Assembly: GCF_006874705.1 (NCBI RefSeq)
Contig: NZ_CP035382.1
Span: 2,480,001 to 2,544,000 of the forward strand
DNA: 64,000 nucleotides
DNA from: Leclercia adecarboxylata
GTDB lineage: Bacteria; Pseudomonadota; Gammaproteobacteria; Enterobacterales; Enterobacteriaceae
Direction of reading: 5' to 3'
Numbering within the stretch: the stretch's first letter is position 1; every line of letters starts with the position of its first letter. Of this stretch, positions 19,735 to 28,235 are shown one piece after another. Under the pieces are notes generated by a model that ran no database searches, had not been told where the DNA came from, and saw nothing but the letters and a program-made list of their open reading frames with translations. Made by a program: the position numbers and the translations under genes.

Positions 19735-20193
19735 TTACTGACAGACGTCCACCCAGGTTGCTTTAGTGAGCTCGGCCATTCTCTGTGGGGAGATGCGCAC
19801 CGCGCTGTGAATGGCACCTGCGGCGGGCAGGACTTCGGCATACTCCCTGAGCGAAACATCGCAGTAGATCGCCAGCGGATTTTCCAGCCCGAAAGGGCAT
19901 ACGCCGCCAACGGGATGTCCGGTAATCGTCACCACTTCATCGCTGCTCAGCATGCGGGCTTTCGCCCCAAACGTCTGCTTCAGCTTTTTGTTATCCAGGC
20001 GCGCGTCACCTTTGGCAACAACCAGAATCACCTCATCTTTAATTTTCAGCGACAGCGTTTTCGCTATCTGACCCGGCGCGACATTATGCGCCTCGGCAGC
20101 CAGCGCAACGGTAGCGGTACTTTGACCCAGCTCGATGACTTCAACGTCAGGGGCATGGTCAGCAAAAAACTGGCGCACAGACTGCAAACTCAT
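19735..20193 (-). CDS. YbaK/EbsC-family protein, possible aminoacyl-tRNA deacylase
   Basis: A 152-residue protein of the YbaK/ProX editing-domain family. Family marks are the lysine segment GQIAKTLSLKI, KKLKQTFGAKARMLS, and GHPVGGVCPFGLENPLAIYCD. Members hydrolyse mischarged tRNAs such as Ala- or Cys-tRNA(Pro). The substrate of this paralogue is not visible. It is not found at this place in E. coli K-12 and reads convergently with bglJ. Confidence 0.85.
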   Translation of the reverse strand: MSLQSVRQFFADHAPDVEVIELGQSTATVALAAEAHNVAPGQIAKTLSLKIKDEVILVVAKGDARLDNKKLKQTFGAKARMLSSDEVVTITGHPVGGVCPFGLENPLAIYCDVSLREYAEVLPAAGAIHSAVRISPQRMAELTKATWVDVCQ

Positions 20194-20303
20194 TGTTTCC
20201 TCCAGAAAAATACTCTGCGTAATCTGTCATAAGAAATTATGCTCTGTAAATATTCCCTAAGTAACAAAACTCCAACATCAGCGATTTCTGGATCCTCTTC
20301 ACA

Positions 20304-20344
20304 TTCACGGAAACCGGTTACAGTAACCGGTTGCAGACCGTGAA
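20304..20344. promoter_or_regulatory. Nested palindrome with two AACCGGTT cores: probable LacI-family operator
   Basis: AACCGGTTAC (20312-20321), one A, then GTAACCGGTT (20323-20332) form a perfect palindrome. It contains two AACCGGTT cores 13 bp apart, like the core of LacI-family sites such as the AscG operator TGAAACCGGTTTCA. Outer arms TTCACGG (20304-20310) and CCGTGAA (20338-20344) are also inverted. The site overlaps the -35 of the likely EIIC promoter. Confidence 0.65.
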
Positions 20345-20400
20345 GCAGAGATTAATACTGATTACGTCATTTCCCCTGTATCCAATAATAAGAGTCGATT

Positions 20401-20508
20401 ATGAAACCTATCCGTTTGAGCAGTACCGCTGGTATACGAACCAGCAAGGTGGTGAAAGTGGTATATGGAACACCGTGCGGCGTAATCGCGCCCGAAACGA
20501 TCGTCTGA
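20401..20508 (+). CDS. Candidate 35-residue leader ORF before PTS EIIC
   Basis: An ATG-started ORF of 35 codons (MKPIRLSSTAGIRTSKVVKV, then VYGTPCGVIAPETIV) ends 13 bp before the EIIC start, with CAGGAG between. A weak AAGAG lies upstream. The inverted repeat GCTGGT/ACCAGC falls inside it. No similarity was recognised, and the ORF is short enough to be chance. Confidence 0.25.
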   Translation: MKPIRLSSTAGIRTSKVVKVVYGTPCGVIAPETIV

Positions 20509-20521
20509 CAGGAGAGCCGTT

Positions 20522-21865
20522 ATGTCTGCCAACCATGCTGCGTTTAACCTGATATTCCGCTTTGTTGAAAACTATGTCAGCCCCATTGCCGGACGCATCT
20601 CTTCCCAGCGTCACGTGATGGCGATCCGCGACGGTTTTATCTCCGCCATGCCGTTTATGATCGTCGGCTCGTTCTTATTAGTTTTTGCCTACCCGCCATT
20701 TTCACCGGACACAACCTGGGGCTTTGCCCGCGCCTGGCTGGATATGGCGAAACAGTTTGAAGGCCAGATCCTGACCCCCTTCGATATGACGATGGGGGTG
20801 ATGTCACTCTATATATGTGCTGCTATCGCCTACAACCTCGGCAAACACTACGTTAAGTCGCACCAGCTCGATCCCTTCATGTGCGCCATGCTGTCGCTGA
20901 TGGCCTTCCTGCTGATTGCTGCGCCAAAAACCAAAGGTGCATTGCCGGTAGACAGCCTCGGTGGGACGGGGATCTTCACCGCCATTCTGGTGGCGATCTA
21001 CTGTGTGGAGATGATGCGTTTTCTGAAGGCGCACAATATCGGTATCCGCCTGCCCGATCAGGTGCCGCCGATGATCAAAAACTCCTTCGATCTGCTGATT
21101 CCGGTGCTGGTAGTGGTGTTAACCCTTTATCCGCTAAGCCTCTTTATCCAGTCTGAGTTTGGCATGCTGATCCCGCAGGCGATTATGGCCATCTTTAAGC
21201 CGCTGGTCTCCGCAGCGGACTCCCTGCCGGCGATCCTGCTGGCGGTGCTGATTGGTCATCTGCTGTGGTTTGCAGGCATTCACGGGGCGGCGATTGTCTC
21301 CGGGATGCTGCAGATGTTCTGGCTGACTAACCTCGGGATGAACCAGACCGCGCTGGCGCAGAGCGCGCCGCTGCCGCACATCTTTATGGAGGCGTTCTGG
21401 ACCTTCTTCATTGTGATTGGCGGCTCCGGAGCAACAATGGGGCTGGTGTTCTGCTACCTGCGCAGCCGCTCGGCGCACCTGCGTTCGATTGGCCGTCTGA
21501 GCGTGGTGCCGAGTATTTTCAACATTAACGAGCCGGTGATTTTTGGTACGCCGATCGTGATGAACCCGGTGTTCTTCATTCCGTTCCTGCTGGCTCCGAT
21601 GGTGAATGCGGTGCTGGCGTGGGCCGCGATGAAGCTGGATCTGATTGGCCGCGTGATCTCCGTGGTGCCGTGGACGGCGCCTGCACCGGTGGGTGCGGCA
21701 TGGGCGTTGGGCTGGGATTTCCGCGCGGCGGTACTGGTGGTACTGTTAGCCCTGGTCTCCGCCATCATCTACTACCCGTTCTTTAAAGTGTACGAGAAGC
21801 AGCTGCTGGCGCAGGAGGCTGAAGAGGCCCAGCGTGCCGAAGAGGAAAGTCAGCAGGTGGCGTAA
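20522..21865 (+). CDS. PTS sugar transporter EIIC, lactose/cellobiose family
   Basis: A 447-residue permease with about ten membrane segments. It has the cellobiose-type EIIC marks: GHLLWFAGIHGAAIVSGML and the substrate region PSIFNINEPVIFGTPIVMNP. The C-terminus ends in a charged, Glu/Gln-rich tail (EEAQRAEEESQQVA). EIIA and EIIB partners are not adjacent, so it must borrow them from another locus or use a shared set. The LacI-type operator upstream suggests a beta-glucoside or similar sugar. It ends at a good terminator. Confidence 0.9.
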   Translation: MSANHAAFNLIFRFVENYVSPIAGRISSQRHVMAIRDGFISAMPFMIVGSFLLVFAYPPFSPDTTWGFARAWLDMAKQFEGQILTPFDMTMGVMSLYICAAIAYNLGKHYVKSHQLDPFMCAMLSLMAFLLIAAPKTKGALPVDSLGGTGIFTAILVAIYCVEMMRFLKAHNIGIRLPDQVPPMIKNSFDLLIPVLVVVLTLYPLSLFIQSEFGMLIPQAIMAIFKPLVSAADSLPAILLAVLIGHLLWFAGIHGAAIVSGMLQMFWLTNLGMNQTALAQSAPLPHIFMEAFWTFFIVIGGSGATMGLVFCYLRSRSAHLRSIGRLSVVPSIFNINEPVIFGTPIVMNPVFFIPFLLAPMVNAVLAWAAMKLDLIGRVISVVPWTAPAPVGAAWALGWDFRAAVLVVLLALVSAIIYYPFFKVYEKQLLAQEAEEAQRAEEESQQVA

Positions 21866-21873
21866 TAAAAGCG

Positions 21874-21898
21874 AAACGGCAACCCAGGTTGCCGTTTT
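21874..21898 (+). terminator. Terminator between EIIC and fhuF
   Basis: ACGGCAACC-CA-GGTTGCCGT followed by TTT, with AAA before it, lies 10 bp after the EIIC stop. The symmetry could serve both convergent genes. Confidence 0.8.
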
Positions 21899-21925
21899 AG
21901 TGTGTGCCCTCAAGCCCGCACGGAA

Positions 21926-22714
21926 CTATTTAAGCGTGCAGTCGCCGCATTGCTGAACATCCGGCAGGCGATAGCGCTGACAGCAGGTGCGGCGCACCAG
22001 CAGCCCGTCGCGCGGAACCACAGTGCGGTAAAGCGGGTTATCACGTCCATCCGACAGCTGACGAGCGAAGAAAATGGCCTGGCGCAGCGCGTCGACCTTC
22101 TCATCACCCAGCAGGGTTTTCATTTCGTTCAGATACCAGTGAATTAAATACCCGGTATTGCTCCAGATAAGTTTGCCGTTGATCTCACCCGTCTCTTCCA
22201 GCGCCTCAACCACCGGGATCAGTGCCCGGGTAATCAGCACTTCTATTCTTTGCTGCGCAGAAAGCGAGGTTGTGTGGCTGTCTTCCTGGACGTCGATCCA
22301 GAAGCAGGCGGCGCGCCCGGTTTCGTGAAACTCAACGTGGAAATGTTCAGGGGAGAGATCCAGCGCCACATCCTGGGTAAGCAGGGCCAGCATCATCGGC
22401 GGCACCATCAGCCCGATATACCATTGCGCCCACAGCGACAGCAGCGGCTTATTCTCGCGCGCCAGCGTCGGTTGATTGCGGTAGATATGATCGGAGTAAG
22501 TCGCCAGCAACGACTGCAGTTCAGCAGGGCGTTGCCACTGCGCCAGCGTCAGGGCGTGATGCGGAGGGGGCTCATCCAGCTTGATGACATCCAGCATATG
22601 CGCACGCGTCTCGGCAATGGCGTCACGCACCGCATCCGCAAGCCCTGAAGGCCCGGTCGGAAGGCGGGTTTGCCAGATAACATTCTCAATGACGTGTGCA
22701 GAGCGTATGGCCAT
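21926..22714 (-). CDS. fhuF: Siderophore-iron reductase FhuF
   Basis: A 262-residue cytoplasmic [2Fe-2S] protein. The unusual cluster motif C-C-x10-C-x2-C is at the C-terminus (TCCQRYRLPDVQQCGDCTLK region). It reduces ferric iron in hydroxamate siderophores after uptake. The family segments ENKPLLSLWAQWYIGLM and HVEFHETGRAACFWIDV are intact. A Fur box lies just upstream, so it is iron-repressed. It is convergent with the PTS gene and divergent from yjjZ. Confidence 0.95.
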   Translation of the reverse strand: MAIRSAHVIENVIWQTRLPTGPSGLADAVRDAIAETRAHMLDVIKLDEPPPHHALTLAQWQRPAELQSLLATYSDHIYRNQPTLARENKPLLSLWAQWYIGLMVPPMMLALLTQDVALDLSPEHFHVEFHETGRAACFWIDVQEDSHTTSLSAQQRIEVLITRALIPVVEALEETGEINGKLIWSNTGYLIHWYLNEMKTLLGDEKVDALRQAIFFARQLSDGRDNPLYRTVVPRDGLLVRRTCCQRYRLPDVQQCGDCTLK

Positions 22715-22735
22715 AATTGGGCTGGATAAAAATCT

Positions 22736-22754
22736 AAATGATAATGATTGCCAA
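22736..22754 (-). promoter_or_regulatory. Fur box of fhuF
   Basis: On the minus strand GGCAATCATTATCATT closely matches the core of the 19-bp Fur consensus (GATAATGATAATCATTATC). It lies about 22 bp upstream of the fhuF start. Confidence 0.82.
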
Positions 22755-22834
22755 TCCTAACTATAGATAAAACCGTGCGCAAGATTTTTTACACAATTAC
22801 GTCCTACGCTGACAAATGAGAAATTATATCATAT

Positions 22835-22853
22835 GATATTGGTTATCATTATC
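22835..22853 (+). promoter_or_regulatory. Fur box of yjjZ
   Basis: GATATTGGTTATCATTATC matches the 19-bp Fur consensus at 16 positions. It ends 17 bp before the yjjZ start, facing away from the fhuF site, so the divergent pair has two separate iron boxes. Confidence 0.8.
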
Positions 22854-22870
22854 GAAGTGAGAGACGGATC

Positions 22871-23101
22871 ATGTTGAGCAGAGCGTTAGGGAGTGGCTGG
22901 GGAGTGATACTGCCGGGGGCGATGATTGCCGGGCTGGCCTTTATCGATCTGTCGCTGGCGGTCTGGAAACTGATTATCGTGTCGGGATTGCTGATGTCAT
23001 CCGCCATGATCTGGCATAAACAACTGCGGCACTTTGTGCTGCTGCCATCATGTGTAGCGCTTATTGCGGGAATGTGGGTTCTGGCGATGAATCTGAACTG
23101 A
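22871..23101 (+). CDS. yjjZ: YjjZ, DUF1435 inner-membrane protein, iron-regulated
   Basis: A 76-residue hydrophobic protein with about three membrane segments (GVILPGAMIAGLAFIDLSLA, LIIVSGLLMSSAMIW and FVLLPSCVALIAGMWVLAM). It is the DUF1435/YjjZ family; function unknown. The Fur box directly upstream suggests expression under iron limitation, which fits the divergent fhuF. No metal-binding motif is visible. Confidence 0.85.
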   Translation: MLSRALGSGWGVILPGAMIAGLAFIDLSLAVWKLIIVSGLLMSSAMIWHKQLRHFVLLPSCVALIAGMWVLAMNLN

Positions 23102-23140
23102 AGGGATAACAAGAGAGAACGTCAGGAGAGATAAGATAAT

Positions 23141-23226
23141 TGGTGCGAGGGGGGGGACTCGAACCCCCACATCCTAAGGACACTAACACCTGAAGCTAGC
23201 GCGTCTACCAATTCCGCCACCTTCGC
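23141..23226 (-). tRNA. leuV: tRNA-Leu(CAG), copy 1
   Basis: An 86-base gene including encoded CCA. On the minus strand it begins GCGAAGGTGGCGGAATTGG, has the CAG anticodon in CTTCAGG, a long class II variable arm and a GGGGGTTCGAGTCCCCC T-arm. It is one of three near-identical tandem genes matching the E. coli leuQPV cluster. Assignment of individual symbols is by order only. Confidence 0.95.
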
Positions 23227-23258
23227 ACAGTCATCTTATTTTGTTGATATCGCCTCGT

Positions 23259-23344
23259 TGGTGCGAGGGGGGGGACTCGAACCCCCACATCCTAAGGACA
23301 CTAACACCTGAAGCTAGCGCGTCTACCAATTCCGCCACCTTCGC
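23259..23344 (-). tRNA. leuP: tRNA-Leu(CAG), copy 2
   Basis: Identical in sequence to copy 1 over all 86 bases, with anticodon CAG and encoded CCA. A 32-bp spacer separates it from copy 1. The three genes are probably processed from one transcript. Confidence 0.95.
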
Positions 23345-23373
23345 CCAGTGCGAGCAATATCAATCATGGTTGT

Positions 23374-23459
23374 TGGTGCGAGGGGGGGGACTCGAACCCC
23401 CACATCCAAAGGACACTAACACCTGAAGCTAGCGCGTCTACCAATTCCGCCACCTTCGC
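23374..23459 (-). tRNA. leuQ: tRNA-Leu(CAG), copy 3
   Basis: An 86-base tRNA-Leu with anticodon CAG. It differs from the other two by one base in the variable arm (CCTTTGG instead of CCTTAGG). It is first in the transcript, preceded by a promoter region at about 23460-23560 that separates it from rsmC. Confidence 0.95.
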
Positions 23460-23560
23460 ATACCAACGATACAAAAAAGTATCGCAACCACGGAGGCGCA
23501 TTCTAGATGTTTTCAGCTGTTCGTCAACTGATAATTGTGCTGGATGTTTTTTTTGTTGCA

Positions 23561-23588
23561 AAAATGGCCTGATCGGGCAGATCAGGCC
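23561..23588 (-). terminator. Terminator after rsmC
   Basis: On the minus strand GGCCTGATC and GATCAGGCC pair around a 5-base loop, followed by a T-rich ATTTTTGC tail. It lies 12 bp beyond the rsmC stop. Confidence 0.8.
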
Positions 23589-23599
23589 GGAGGGAGACG

Positions 23600-24628
23600 T
23601 TATTTCTTCGCCTGACGGGTCATGATCGCGCGGTAGATCTTAAAGCGGCCGGTCTGGGCCAGCACTTCGTGGAAGCCGAAGACTTCATCCAGCACTTTCG
23701 GATACGGCAGGAAGGCGTTCGCCACGATACGCAGCTCGCCGCCGCTGTTCAGATGGCGCACTGCGGTGCGGATCAGCGTTTGTGCTGCTTCGAGGCTGGT
23801 TTCCATCCCGTCATGGAACGGCGGGTTGGAGATGATCATATCGAAACGGCCGGTCACGTCGGAGAGCACGTTGGAGGCAAATACTTCGCCCTCAATGCCG
23901 TTTGCGGCAAGCGTCGCGCGGCTGGCTTCAATGGCGGACGCGCCGACATCGGTGAGGGTTAAACGCACTTTCGGTGAGTGGCTGGCGAGTACGGCCGAGA
24001 GCACGCCCGCGCCACAGCCGACATCCAGCACTTTACCTTTGGTATGCGGCGTGAAGGTGGAAAGCAGCAGCTGGCTGCCGACGTCCAGACCGTCACGGCT
24101 GAAGACGCCCGGCAGCGTTTTGATGGTCAGGCCATCCAGCTGGTACTCGCCCCAGTATTTTTCCGCGTCGAAGGTCGGTTTTTTGTCCAGCCGGCCATGG
24201 TACAGGCCACAGCGACGGGCGCTGTCGACTTTGTTCAGCGTGGCGTACTCCGCCAGCATCTGCTCGGCGCTGCGCACGCCGCTGCGGTTTTCACCGATTA
24301 CGAAGATGTCGCAGCCCACCGGCAGCAGGGAGAGCAGGTTCATCAGCTGGAACTGGGCTTCAGGCTTGTTCTTCGGCCAGTAGTAGATCAGCGTATCGCA
24401 GTCCGCCACGTCGCTCTGTTCCGCTACCAGGCTGTAACGGACACGCTCGCCCATCTGGCGGCTCAGCACCTGCCAGTGGTGATACTGCTGGGTGTGCGCG
24501 CGGCTTTCGGCGCACTCGAAACGGGCAGGCAGGTCATCCTGCATATCTCCGGCAAACAGAATACGGCTTTGTTCGAAATCATCACTGTGACGCAGCAAGA
24601 CTTCACTTGCCGGGGTAAATGCAGACAT
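23600..24628 (-). CDS. rsmC: 16S rRNA (guanine(1207)-N2)-methyltransferase
   Basis: A 342-residue enzyme of two related methyltransferase folds. The C-terminal active domain has the SAM-binding [16 protein letters not shown] segment and the catalytic NPPF motif ([11 protein letters not shown]). It methylates G1207 of 16S rRNA in the 30S subunit. It is divergent from holD. Length equals the E. coli enzyme. Confidence 0.95.
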   Translation of the reverse strand: MSAFTPASEVLLRHSDDFEQSRILFAGDMQDDLPARFECAESRAHTQQYHHWQVLSRQMGERVRYSLVAEQSDVADCDTLIYYWPKNKPEAQFQLMNLLSLLPVGCDIFVIGENRSGVRSAEQMLAEYATLNKVDSARRCGLYHGRLDKKPTFDAEKYWGEYQLDGLTIKTLPGVFSRDGLDVGSQLLLSTFTPHTKGKVLDVGCGAGVLSAVLASHSPKVRLTLTDVGASAIEASRATLAANGIEGEVFASNVLSDVTGRFDMIISNPPFHDGMETSLEAAQTLIRTAVRHLNSGGELRIVANAFLPYPKVLDEVFGFHEVLAQTGRFKIYRAIMTRQAKK

Positions 24629-24730
24629 GAATTGTTCCTCAATAAACTCAGGCGGGGATTATAGTAGGTAGATGGCGCAGATTCGACACATTTGCTATAT
24701 TTGCGCGCCTGACAGACAGGAGTTTTCGCA

Positions 24731-25144
24731 ATGGCATCCCGACGAGACAGGCAATTACAGCAACTGGGCATCACCCAGTGGGCGTTGCGCCGCCCGGCGG
24801 CCTTGCAGGGCGAAATCGCCATCTCGCTTCCGGCGCACGTTCGTCTGGTGATGGTGGCGCAGAGCCTGCCCGCGCTGAGCGAGCCGCTGATTGCCGACGT
24901 GCTGCGCGCACTTAAGCTGAGTGCCGATCAGGTGCTGCAGCTGACGCCCGAGCGCGTAGCCATGCTGCCCCCTGAGGGACGCTGTAACAGCTGGCAGCTG
25001 GGCGTGATGGAAGAGATAACGCTGGAGGGCGGCAACCTGGCCACCCCGGTACTGGACGAACTTAACGCTAACCCGGCGGCACGTCGCGCGCTGTGGCAAC
25101 AAATCTGCGAACATGAACACAATTTCTTCCCTCACGACGACTGA
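24731..25144 (+). CDS. holD: DNA polymerase III psi subunit
   Basis: A 137-residue clamp-loader accessory protein. The start MASRRDRQLQQLGITQWALR matches the psi N-terminus, which binds chi; the rest binds the gamma/tau complex. It overlaps rimI by 32 bp, as in E. coli, so the two are translationally coupled. Confidence 0.94.
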   Translation: MASRRDRQLQQLGITQWALRRPAALQGEIAISLPAHVRLVMVAQSLPALSEPLIADVLRALKLSADQVLQLTPERVAMLPPEGRCNSWQLGVMEEITLEGGNLATPVLDELNANPAARRALWQQICEHEHNFFPHDD

Positions 25145-25556
25145 TTTAGCGCAGGCTTTTGACATCGAAAAACGCGCCCACGCCTTTCCGTGGAGTGAAA
25201 AAACGTTTGCCAGCAACCAGGGCGAGCGCTACCTCAACTATCGGCTGGATGTCGATAATACCCTGGCGGCTTTCGCCATTACGCAGGTCGTTCTGGATGA
25301 GGCGACGCTGTTTAACATCGCCGTGGATCCTGCCTTTCAGCGCCGTGGGCTGGGCAGAGAGCTGCTGGAACATTTAATTCGCGAGCTGGAAGCACGAGAC
25401 GTTTTCACGCTGTGGCTGGAAGTACGGGCCTCGAACGCCGCCGCCATCGCACTCTATGAAAGCCTGGGCTTCAATGAGGCGACGATCCGCCGTAACTATT
25501 ACCCCACCGCAGAAGGACGTGAAAACGCCATCATCATGGCTCTGCCGCTTGGATAA
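25113..25556 (+). CDS. rimI: Ribosomal protein S18 alanine N-acetyltransferase
   Basis: A 147-residue GNAT enzyme. The acetyl-CoA-binding [12 protein letters not shown] segment and the conserved [20 protein letters not shown] stretch are present. It acetylates the N-terminal alanine of S18. The start [15 protein letters not shown] lies within the end of holD and matches the family. Confidence 0.95.
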   Translation: MNTISSLTTTDLAQAFDIEKRAHAFPWSEKTFASNQGERYLNYRLDVDNTLAAFAITQVVLDEATLFNIAVDPAFQRRGLGRELLEHLIRELEARDVFTLWLEVRASNAAAIALYESLGFNEATIRRNYYPTAEGRENAIIMALPLG

Positions 25557-25573
25557 CTAAAAAGGTTGTAACG

Positions 25574-26251
25574 ATGAACTGGGACTGGATTTTCTTTGAT
25601 GCTGACGAAACGCTGTTTACCTTCGATGCGTTTGGCGGCTTACAGCGGATGTTTCTCGACTACAGCGTGACCTTTACCGCTGAAGATTTCCAGGATTACC
25701 AGATGGTGAACAAACCGCTGTGGGTGGATTACCAGAACGGGGCGATCACCGCGTTACACCTGCAGCATCAACGTTTCCAGGGCTGGTCCGAGCGCCTGAA
25801 CGTTCCGCCTGGCGATTTGAACCATGCTTTCCTTAACGCGATGGCTGAAATCTGCGCCCCGCTGCCGGGCGCCGCGTCGCTGCTTGCCTCCCTTAAAGGA
25901 AAGGCGAAGCTCGGGATCATCACCAACGGCTTTACCGCGCTGCAGCAGATCCGCCTGGAACGCACCGGTTTTCGTGACTATTTTGATTTATTAGTGATCT
26001 CCGAACAGGTAGGCGTGGCCAAACCGGCAGCGAAAATCTTTGATTATGCGCTGGCCCAGGCGGGCAATCCTGACCGATCAAAAGTCCTGATGGTGGGCGA
26101 TACGGCAGAGTCCGATATCCTTGGCGGGATGAATGCCGGGCTGTCTACCTGCTGGCTGAATGCGCACAACCGCCCCCTGCCGGAGGGAATCAAACCGACC
26201 TGGACCGTGGCCTCCCTGAGCGAACTGGAGCAACTCCTGTGTAAACATTGA
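25574..26251 (+). CDS. yjjG: Pyrimidine 5'-nucleotidase YjjG
   Basis: A 225-residue HAD-superfamily phosphatase. Motif I is FFDADETLF, motif II has ITNGF, and motif III includes KPAAKIF with the acidic [13 protein letters not shown]. YjjG acts on dUMP, UMP and dTMP and protects against modified nucleotides. It follows rimI by 17 bp in the holD-rimI-yjjG series. Confidence 0.94.
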   Translation: MNWDWIFFDADETLFTFDAFGGLQRMFLDYSVTFTAEDFQDYQMVNKPLWVDYQNGAITALHLQHQRFQGWSERLNVPPGDLNHAFLNAMAEICAPLPGAASLLASLKGKAKLGIITNGFTALQQIRLERTGFRDYFDLLVISEQVGVAKPAAKIFDYALAQAGNPDRSKVLMVGDTAESDILGGMNAGLSTCWLNAHNRPLPEGIKPTWTVASLSELEQLLCKH

Positions 26252-26341
26252 TTGCCTGCCCCCCATTGATGGGTAAAATAGCCGCATTTTCGTATTCATG
26301 ATGCGTGGCCTGCTGCCGCGCTTTTTATAGAAGATTCTATT

Positions 26342-27931
26342 ATGACGTTGTCTCCTTATCTGCAAGAGGTGGCGAAGCGCCGTACTTTTGCCATTATCTC
26401 TCACCCGGATGCCGGTAAAACCACCATCACCGAAAAGGTGCTGCTGTTCGGACAGGCGATCCAGACCGCCGGTACGGTAAAAGGCCGTGGCTCCAGCCAG
26501 CATGCAAAATCTGACTGGATGGAGATGGAAAAGCAGCGTGGTATCTCAATCACCACCTCCGTGATGCAGTTCCCGTATCACGACTGCCTGGTGAACCTGC
26601 TCGATACCCCGGGGCACGAAGACTTCTCCGAAGATACCTACCGTACCCTGACGGCGGTGGACTGCTGTCTGATGGTTATCGATGCCGCAAAAGGCGTTGA
26701 AGATCGTACCCGCAAGCTGATGGAAGTGACCCGTCTGCGCGATACGCCGATCCTTACCTTTATGAACAAACTCGACCGCGACATCCGCGATCCGATGGAG
26801 GTGATGGACGAAGTGGAGCGCGAGCTGAAGATCGCCTGTGCCCCGATCACCTGGCCAATCGGCTGCGGCAAGCTGTTTAAAGGCGTCTACCACCTCTATA
26901 AAGACGAAACCTACCTGTATCAGACCGGTAAAGGTCACACCATCCAGGAAGTACGCGTCGTTAAAGGGCTGGATAACCCGGAGCTGAACGCGGCGGTCGG
27001 CGATGAGCTGGCAGAGCAGCTGCGTGACGAGCTGGAGCTGGTAAAAGGCGCATCTCACGAGTTTGACCAGGATCTGTTCCTCGCGGGTGAAATCACCCCG
27101 GTCTTCTTCGGTACCGCGCTGGGTAACTTCGGCGTCGACCATATGCTGGACGGTCTGGTGGAGTGGGCGCCGCAGCCGATGCCGCGTAACACCGACACCC
27201 GTGAAGTGGTCGCCAGCGAAGAGAAGTTCACCGGCTTCGTGTTTAAGATCCAGGCCAACATGGACCCGAAACACCGTGACCGCGTGGCCTTTATGCGCGT
27301 GGTGTCCGGTAAGTACGAAAAGGGCATGAAGCTGCGCCAGGTGCGTACCGGTAAAGACGTGGTGATCTCCGATGCGCTGACCTTTATGGCCGGCGACCGT
27401 TCCCATGTGGAAGAGGCCTACCCGGGCGACATCATTGGTCTGCATAACCACGGTACCATCCAGATTGGTGACACCTTCACCCAGGGCGAGATGATGAAGT
27501 TCACCGGTATTCCGAACTTCGCGCCGGAACTGTTCCGTCGTATCCGTCTGCGGGATCCGCTGAAGCAGAAACAGCTGCTGAAAGGGCTGGTTCAGCTGTC
27601 GGAAGAGGGTGCGGTGCAGGTGTTCCGTCCAATTTCCAATAACGATCTGATTGTCGGCGCCGTTGGGGTGCTGCAGTTCGACGTGGTCGTAGCCCGCCTG
27701 AAGAGCGAATACAACGTTGAAGCGATTTACGAATCGGTCAACGTGGCGACGGCGCGCTGGGTTGAGTGTTCTGACGTGAAGAAATTCGAAGAATTTAAGC
27801 GCAAGAACGAGATCCAGCTGGCGCTGGATGGCGGTGATAACCTCACCTATATCGCCCCAACCATGGTTAACCTGAACCTGGCACACGATCGTTACCCGGA
27901 CGTTCAGTTCCGTAAAACCCGCGAGCACTAA
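26342..27931 (+). CDS. prfC: Peptide chain release factor 3
   Basis: A 529-residue translational GTPase. G1 is [10 protein letters not shown]3 DTPGHEDF and G4 NKLD; the switch region [14 protein letters not shown] is typical of RF3. It recycles RF1/RF2 from the ribosome and takes part in quality control. Length equals the E. coli protein. A 90-bp gap separates it from yjjG. Confidence 0.97.
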   Translation: MTLSPYLQEVAKRRTFAIISHPDAGKTTITEKVLLFGQAIQTAGTVKGRGSSQHAKSDWMEMEKQRGISITTSVMQFPYHDCLVNLLDTPGHEDFSEDTYRTLTAVDCCLMVIDAAKGVEDRTRKLMEVTRLRDTPILTFMNKLDRDIRDPMEVMDEVERELKIACAPITWPIGCGKLFKGVYHLYKDETYLYQTGKGHTIQEVRVVKGLDNPELNAAVGDELAEQLRDELELVKGASHEFDQDLFLAGEITPVFFGTALGNFGVDHMLDGLVEWAPQPMPRNTDTREVVASEEKFTGFVFKIQANMDPKHRDRVAFMRVVSGKYEKGMKLRQVRTGKDVVISDALTFMAGDRSHVEEAYPGDIIGLHNHGTIQIGDTFTQGEMMKFTGIPNFAPELFRRIRLRDPLKQKQLLKGLVQLSEEGAVQVFRPISNNDLIVGAVGVLQFDVVVARLKSEYNVEAIYESVNVATARWVECSDVKKFEEFKRKNEIQLALDGGDNLTYIAPTMVNLNLAHDRYPDVQFRKTREH

Positions 27932-27940
27932 TCCCTTCTC

Positions 27941-27964
27941 AGAGCACGGCAGCCGCCGTGCTCT
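27941..27964 (+). terminator. Hairpin after prfC
   Basis: AGAGCACGGC-AGCC-GCCGTGCTCT is a perfect 10-bp stem 9 bp after the prfC stop. It is followed only by GCTTAAATC and a later TTTTT, so intrinsic termination may be weak; it may protect the 3' end instead. Confidence 0.5.
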
Positions 27965-28235
27965 GCTTAAATCCCTGCCTTTTTAATCCCTTGCGGAATG
28001 TTCTTAATTCATCATCTTTTGTTACTTGTTGGTCATTTTTTAGCCAATTCTGAAAGCGGCGCGCCGAGAGTGATCTATATTTAACTCAGTGTTTAACACC
28101 GGGCGCAGATGAAAGCTCCACTCAATGCGTGTTGATAAGGTTCTCATCTCGCCCGAGTGTTGATTGGTAGTATGAAAGACTACTTACACGTGATGTTTGA
28201 CGCTCGAATTCGGAGCAAACCACAGGAATACATCG
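27965..28235 (+). promoter_or_regulatory. Upstream region of osmY
   Basis: This stretch holds no gene. It includes the osmY ribosome-binding stretch (CAGGAAT before the ATG). E. coli osmY is transcribed by sigma-S and influenced by CRP, Lrp and IHF; I could not pin down those sites here. Confidence 0.35.

Larger units (their letters stand above)
20194..20521 (+). promoter_or_regulatory. Control region of the PTS EIIC gene
   Basis: This 328-bp gap contains a 21-bp perfect palindrome (20312-20332), a promoter-like TTGCAG (20331-20336) and TAATAC (20353-20358) with 16-bp spacing, and a 35-codon ORF (20401-20508) that ends 13 bp before the EIIC start. The palindrome overlaps the -35, fitting repression. 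Confidence 0.55.

Noticed and set aside
20331..20552. 73-codon ORF before the PTS gene
   Set aside because: It starts at TTG inside the operator palindrome and runs into the EIIC coding region in another frame.
23141..23459. Three regular ~86-bp repeats with ~30-bp spacers, CRISPR-like at first sight
   Set aside because: The repeats fold as tRNA-Leu(CAG) with encoded CCA; repeat length is far too long for CRISPR.
26546..27928. 460-codon minus-strand ORF
   Set aside because: It lies entirely opposite prfC and has no family motif.
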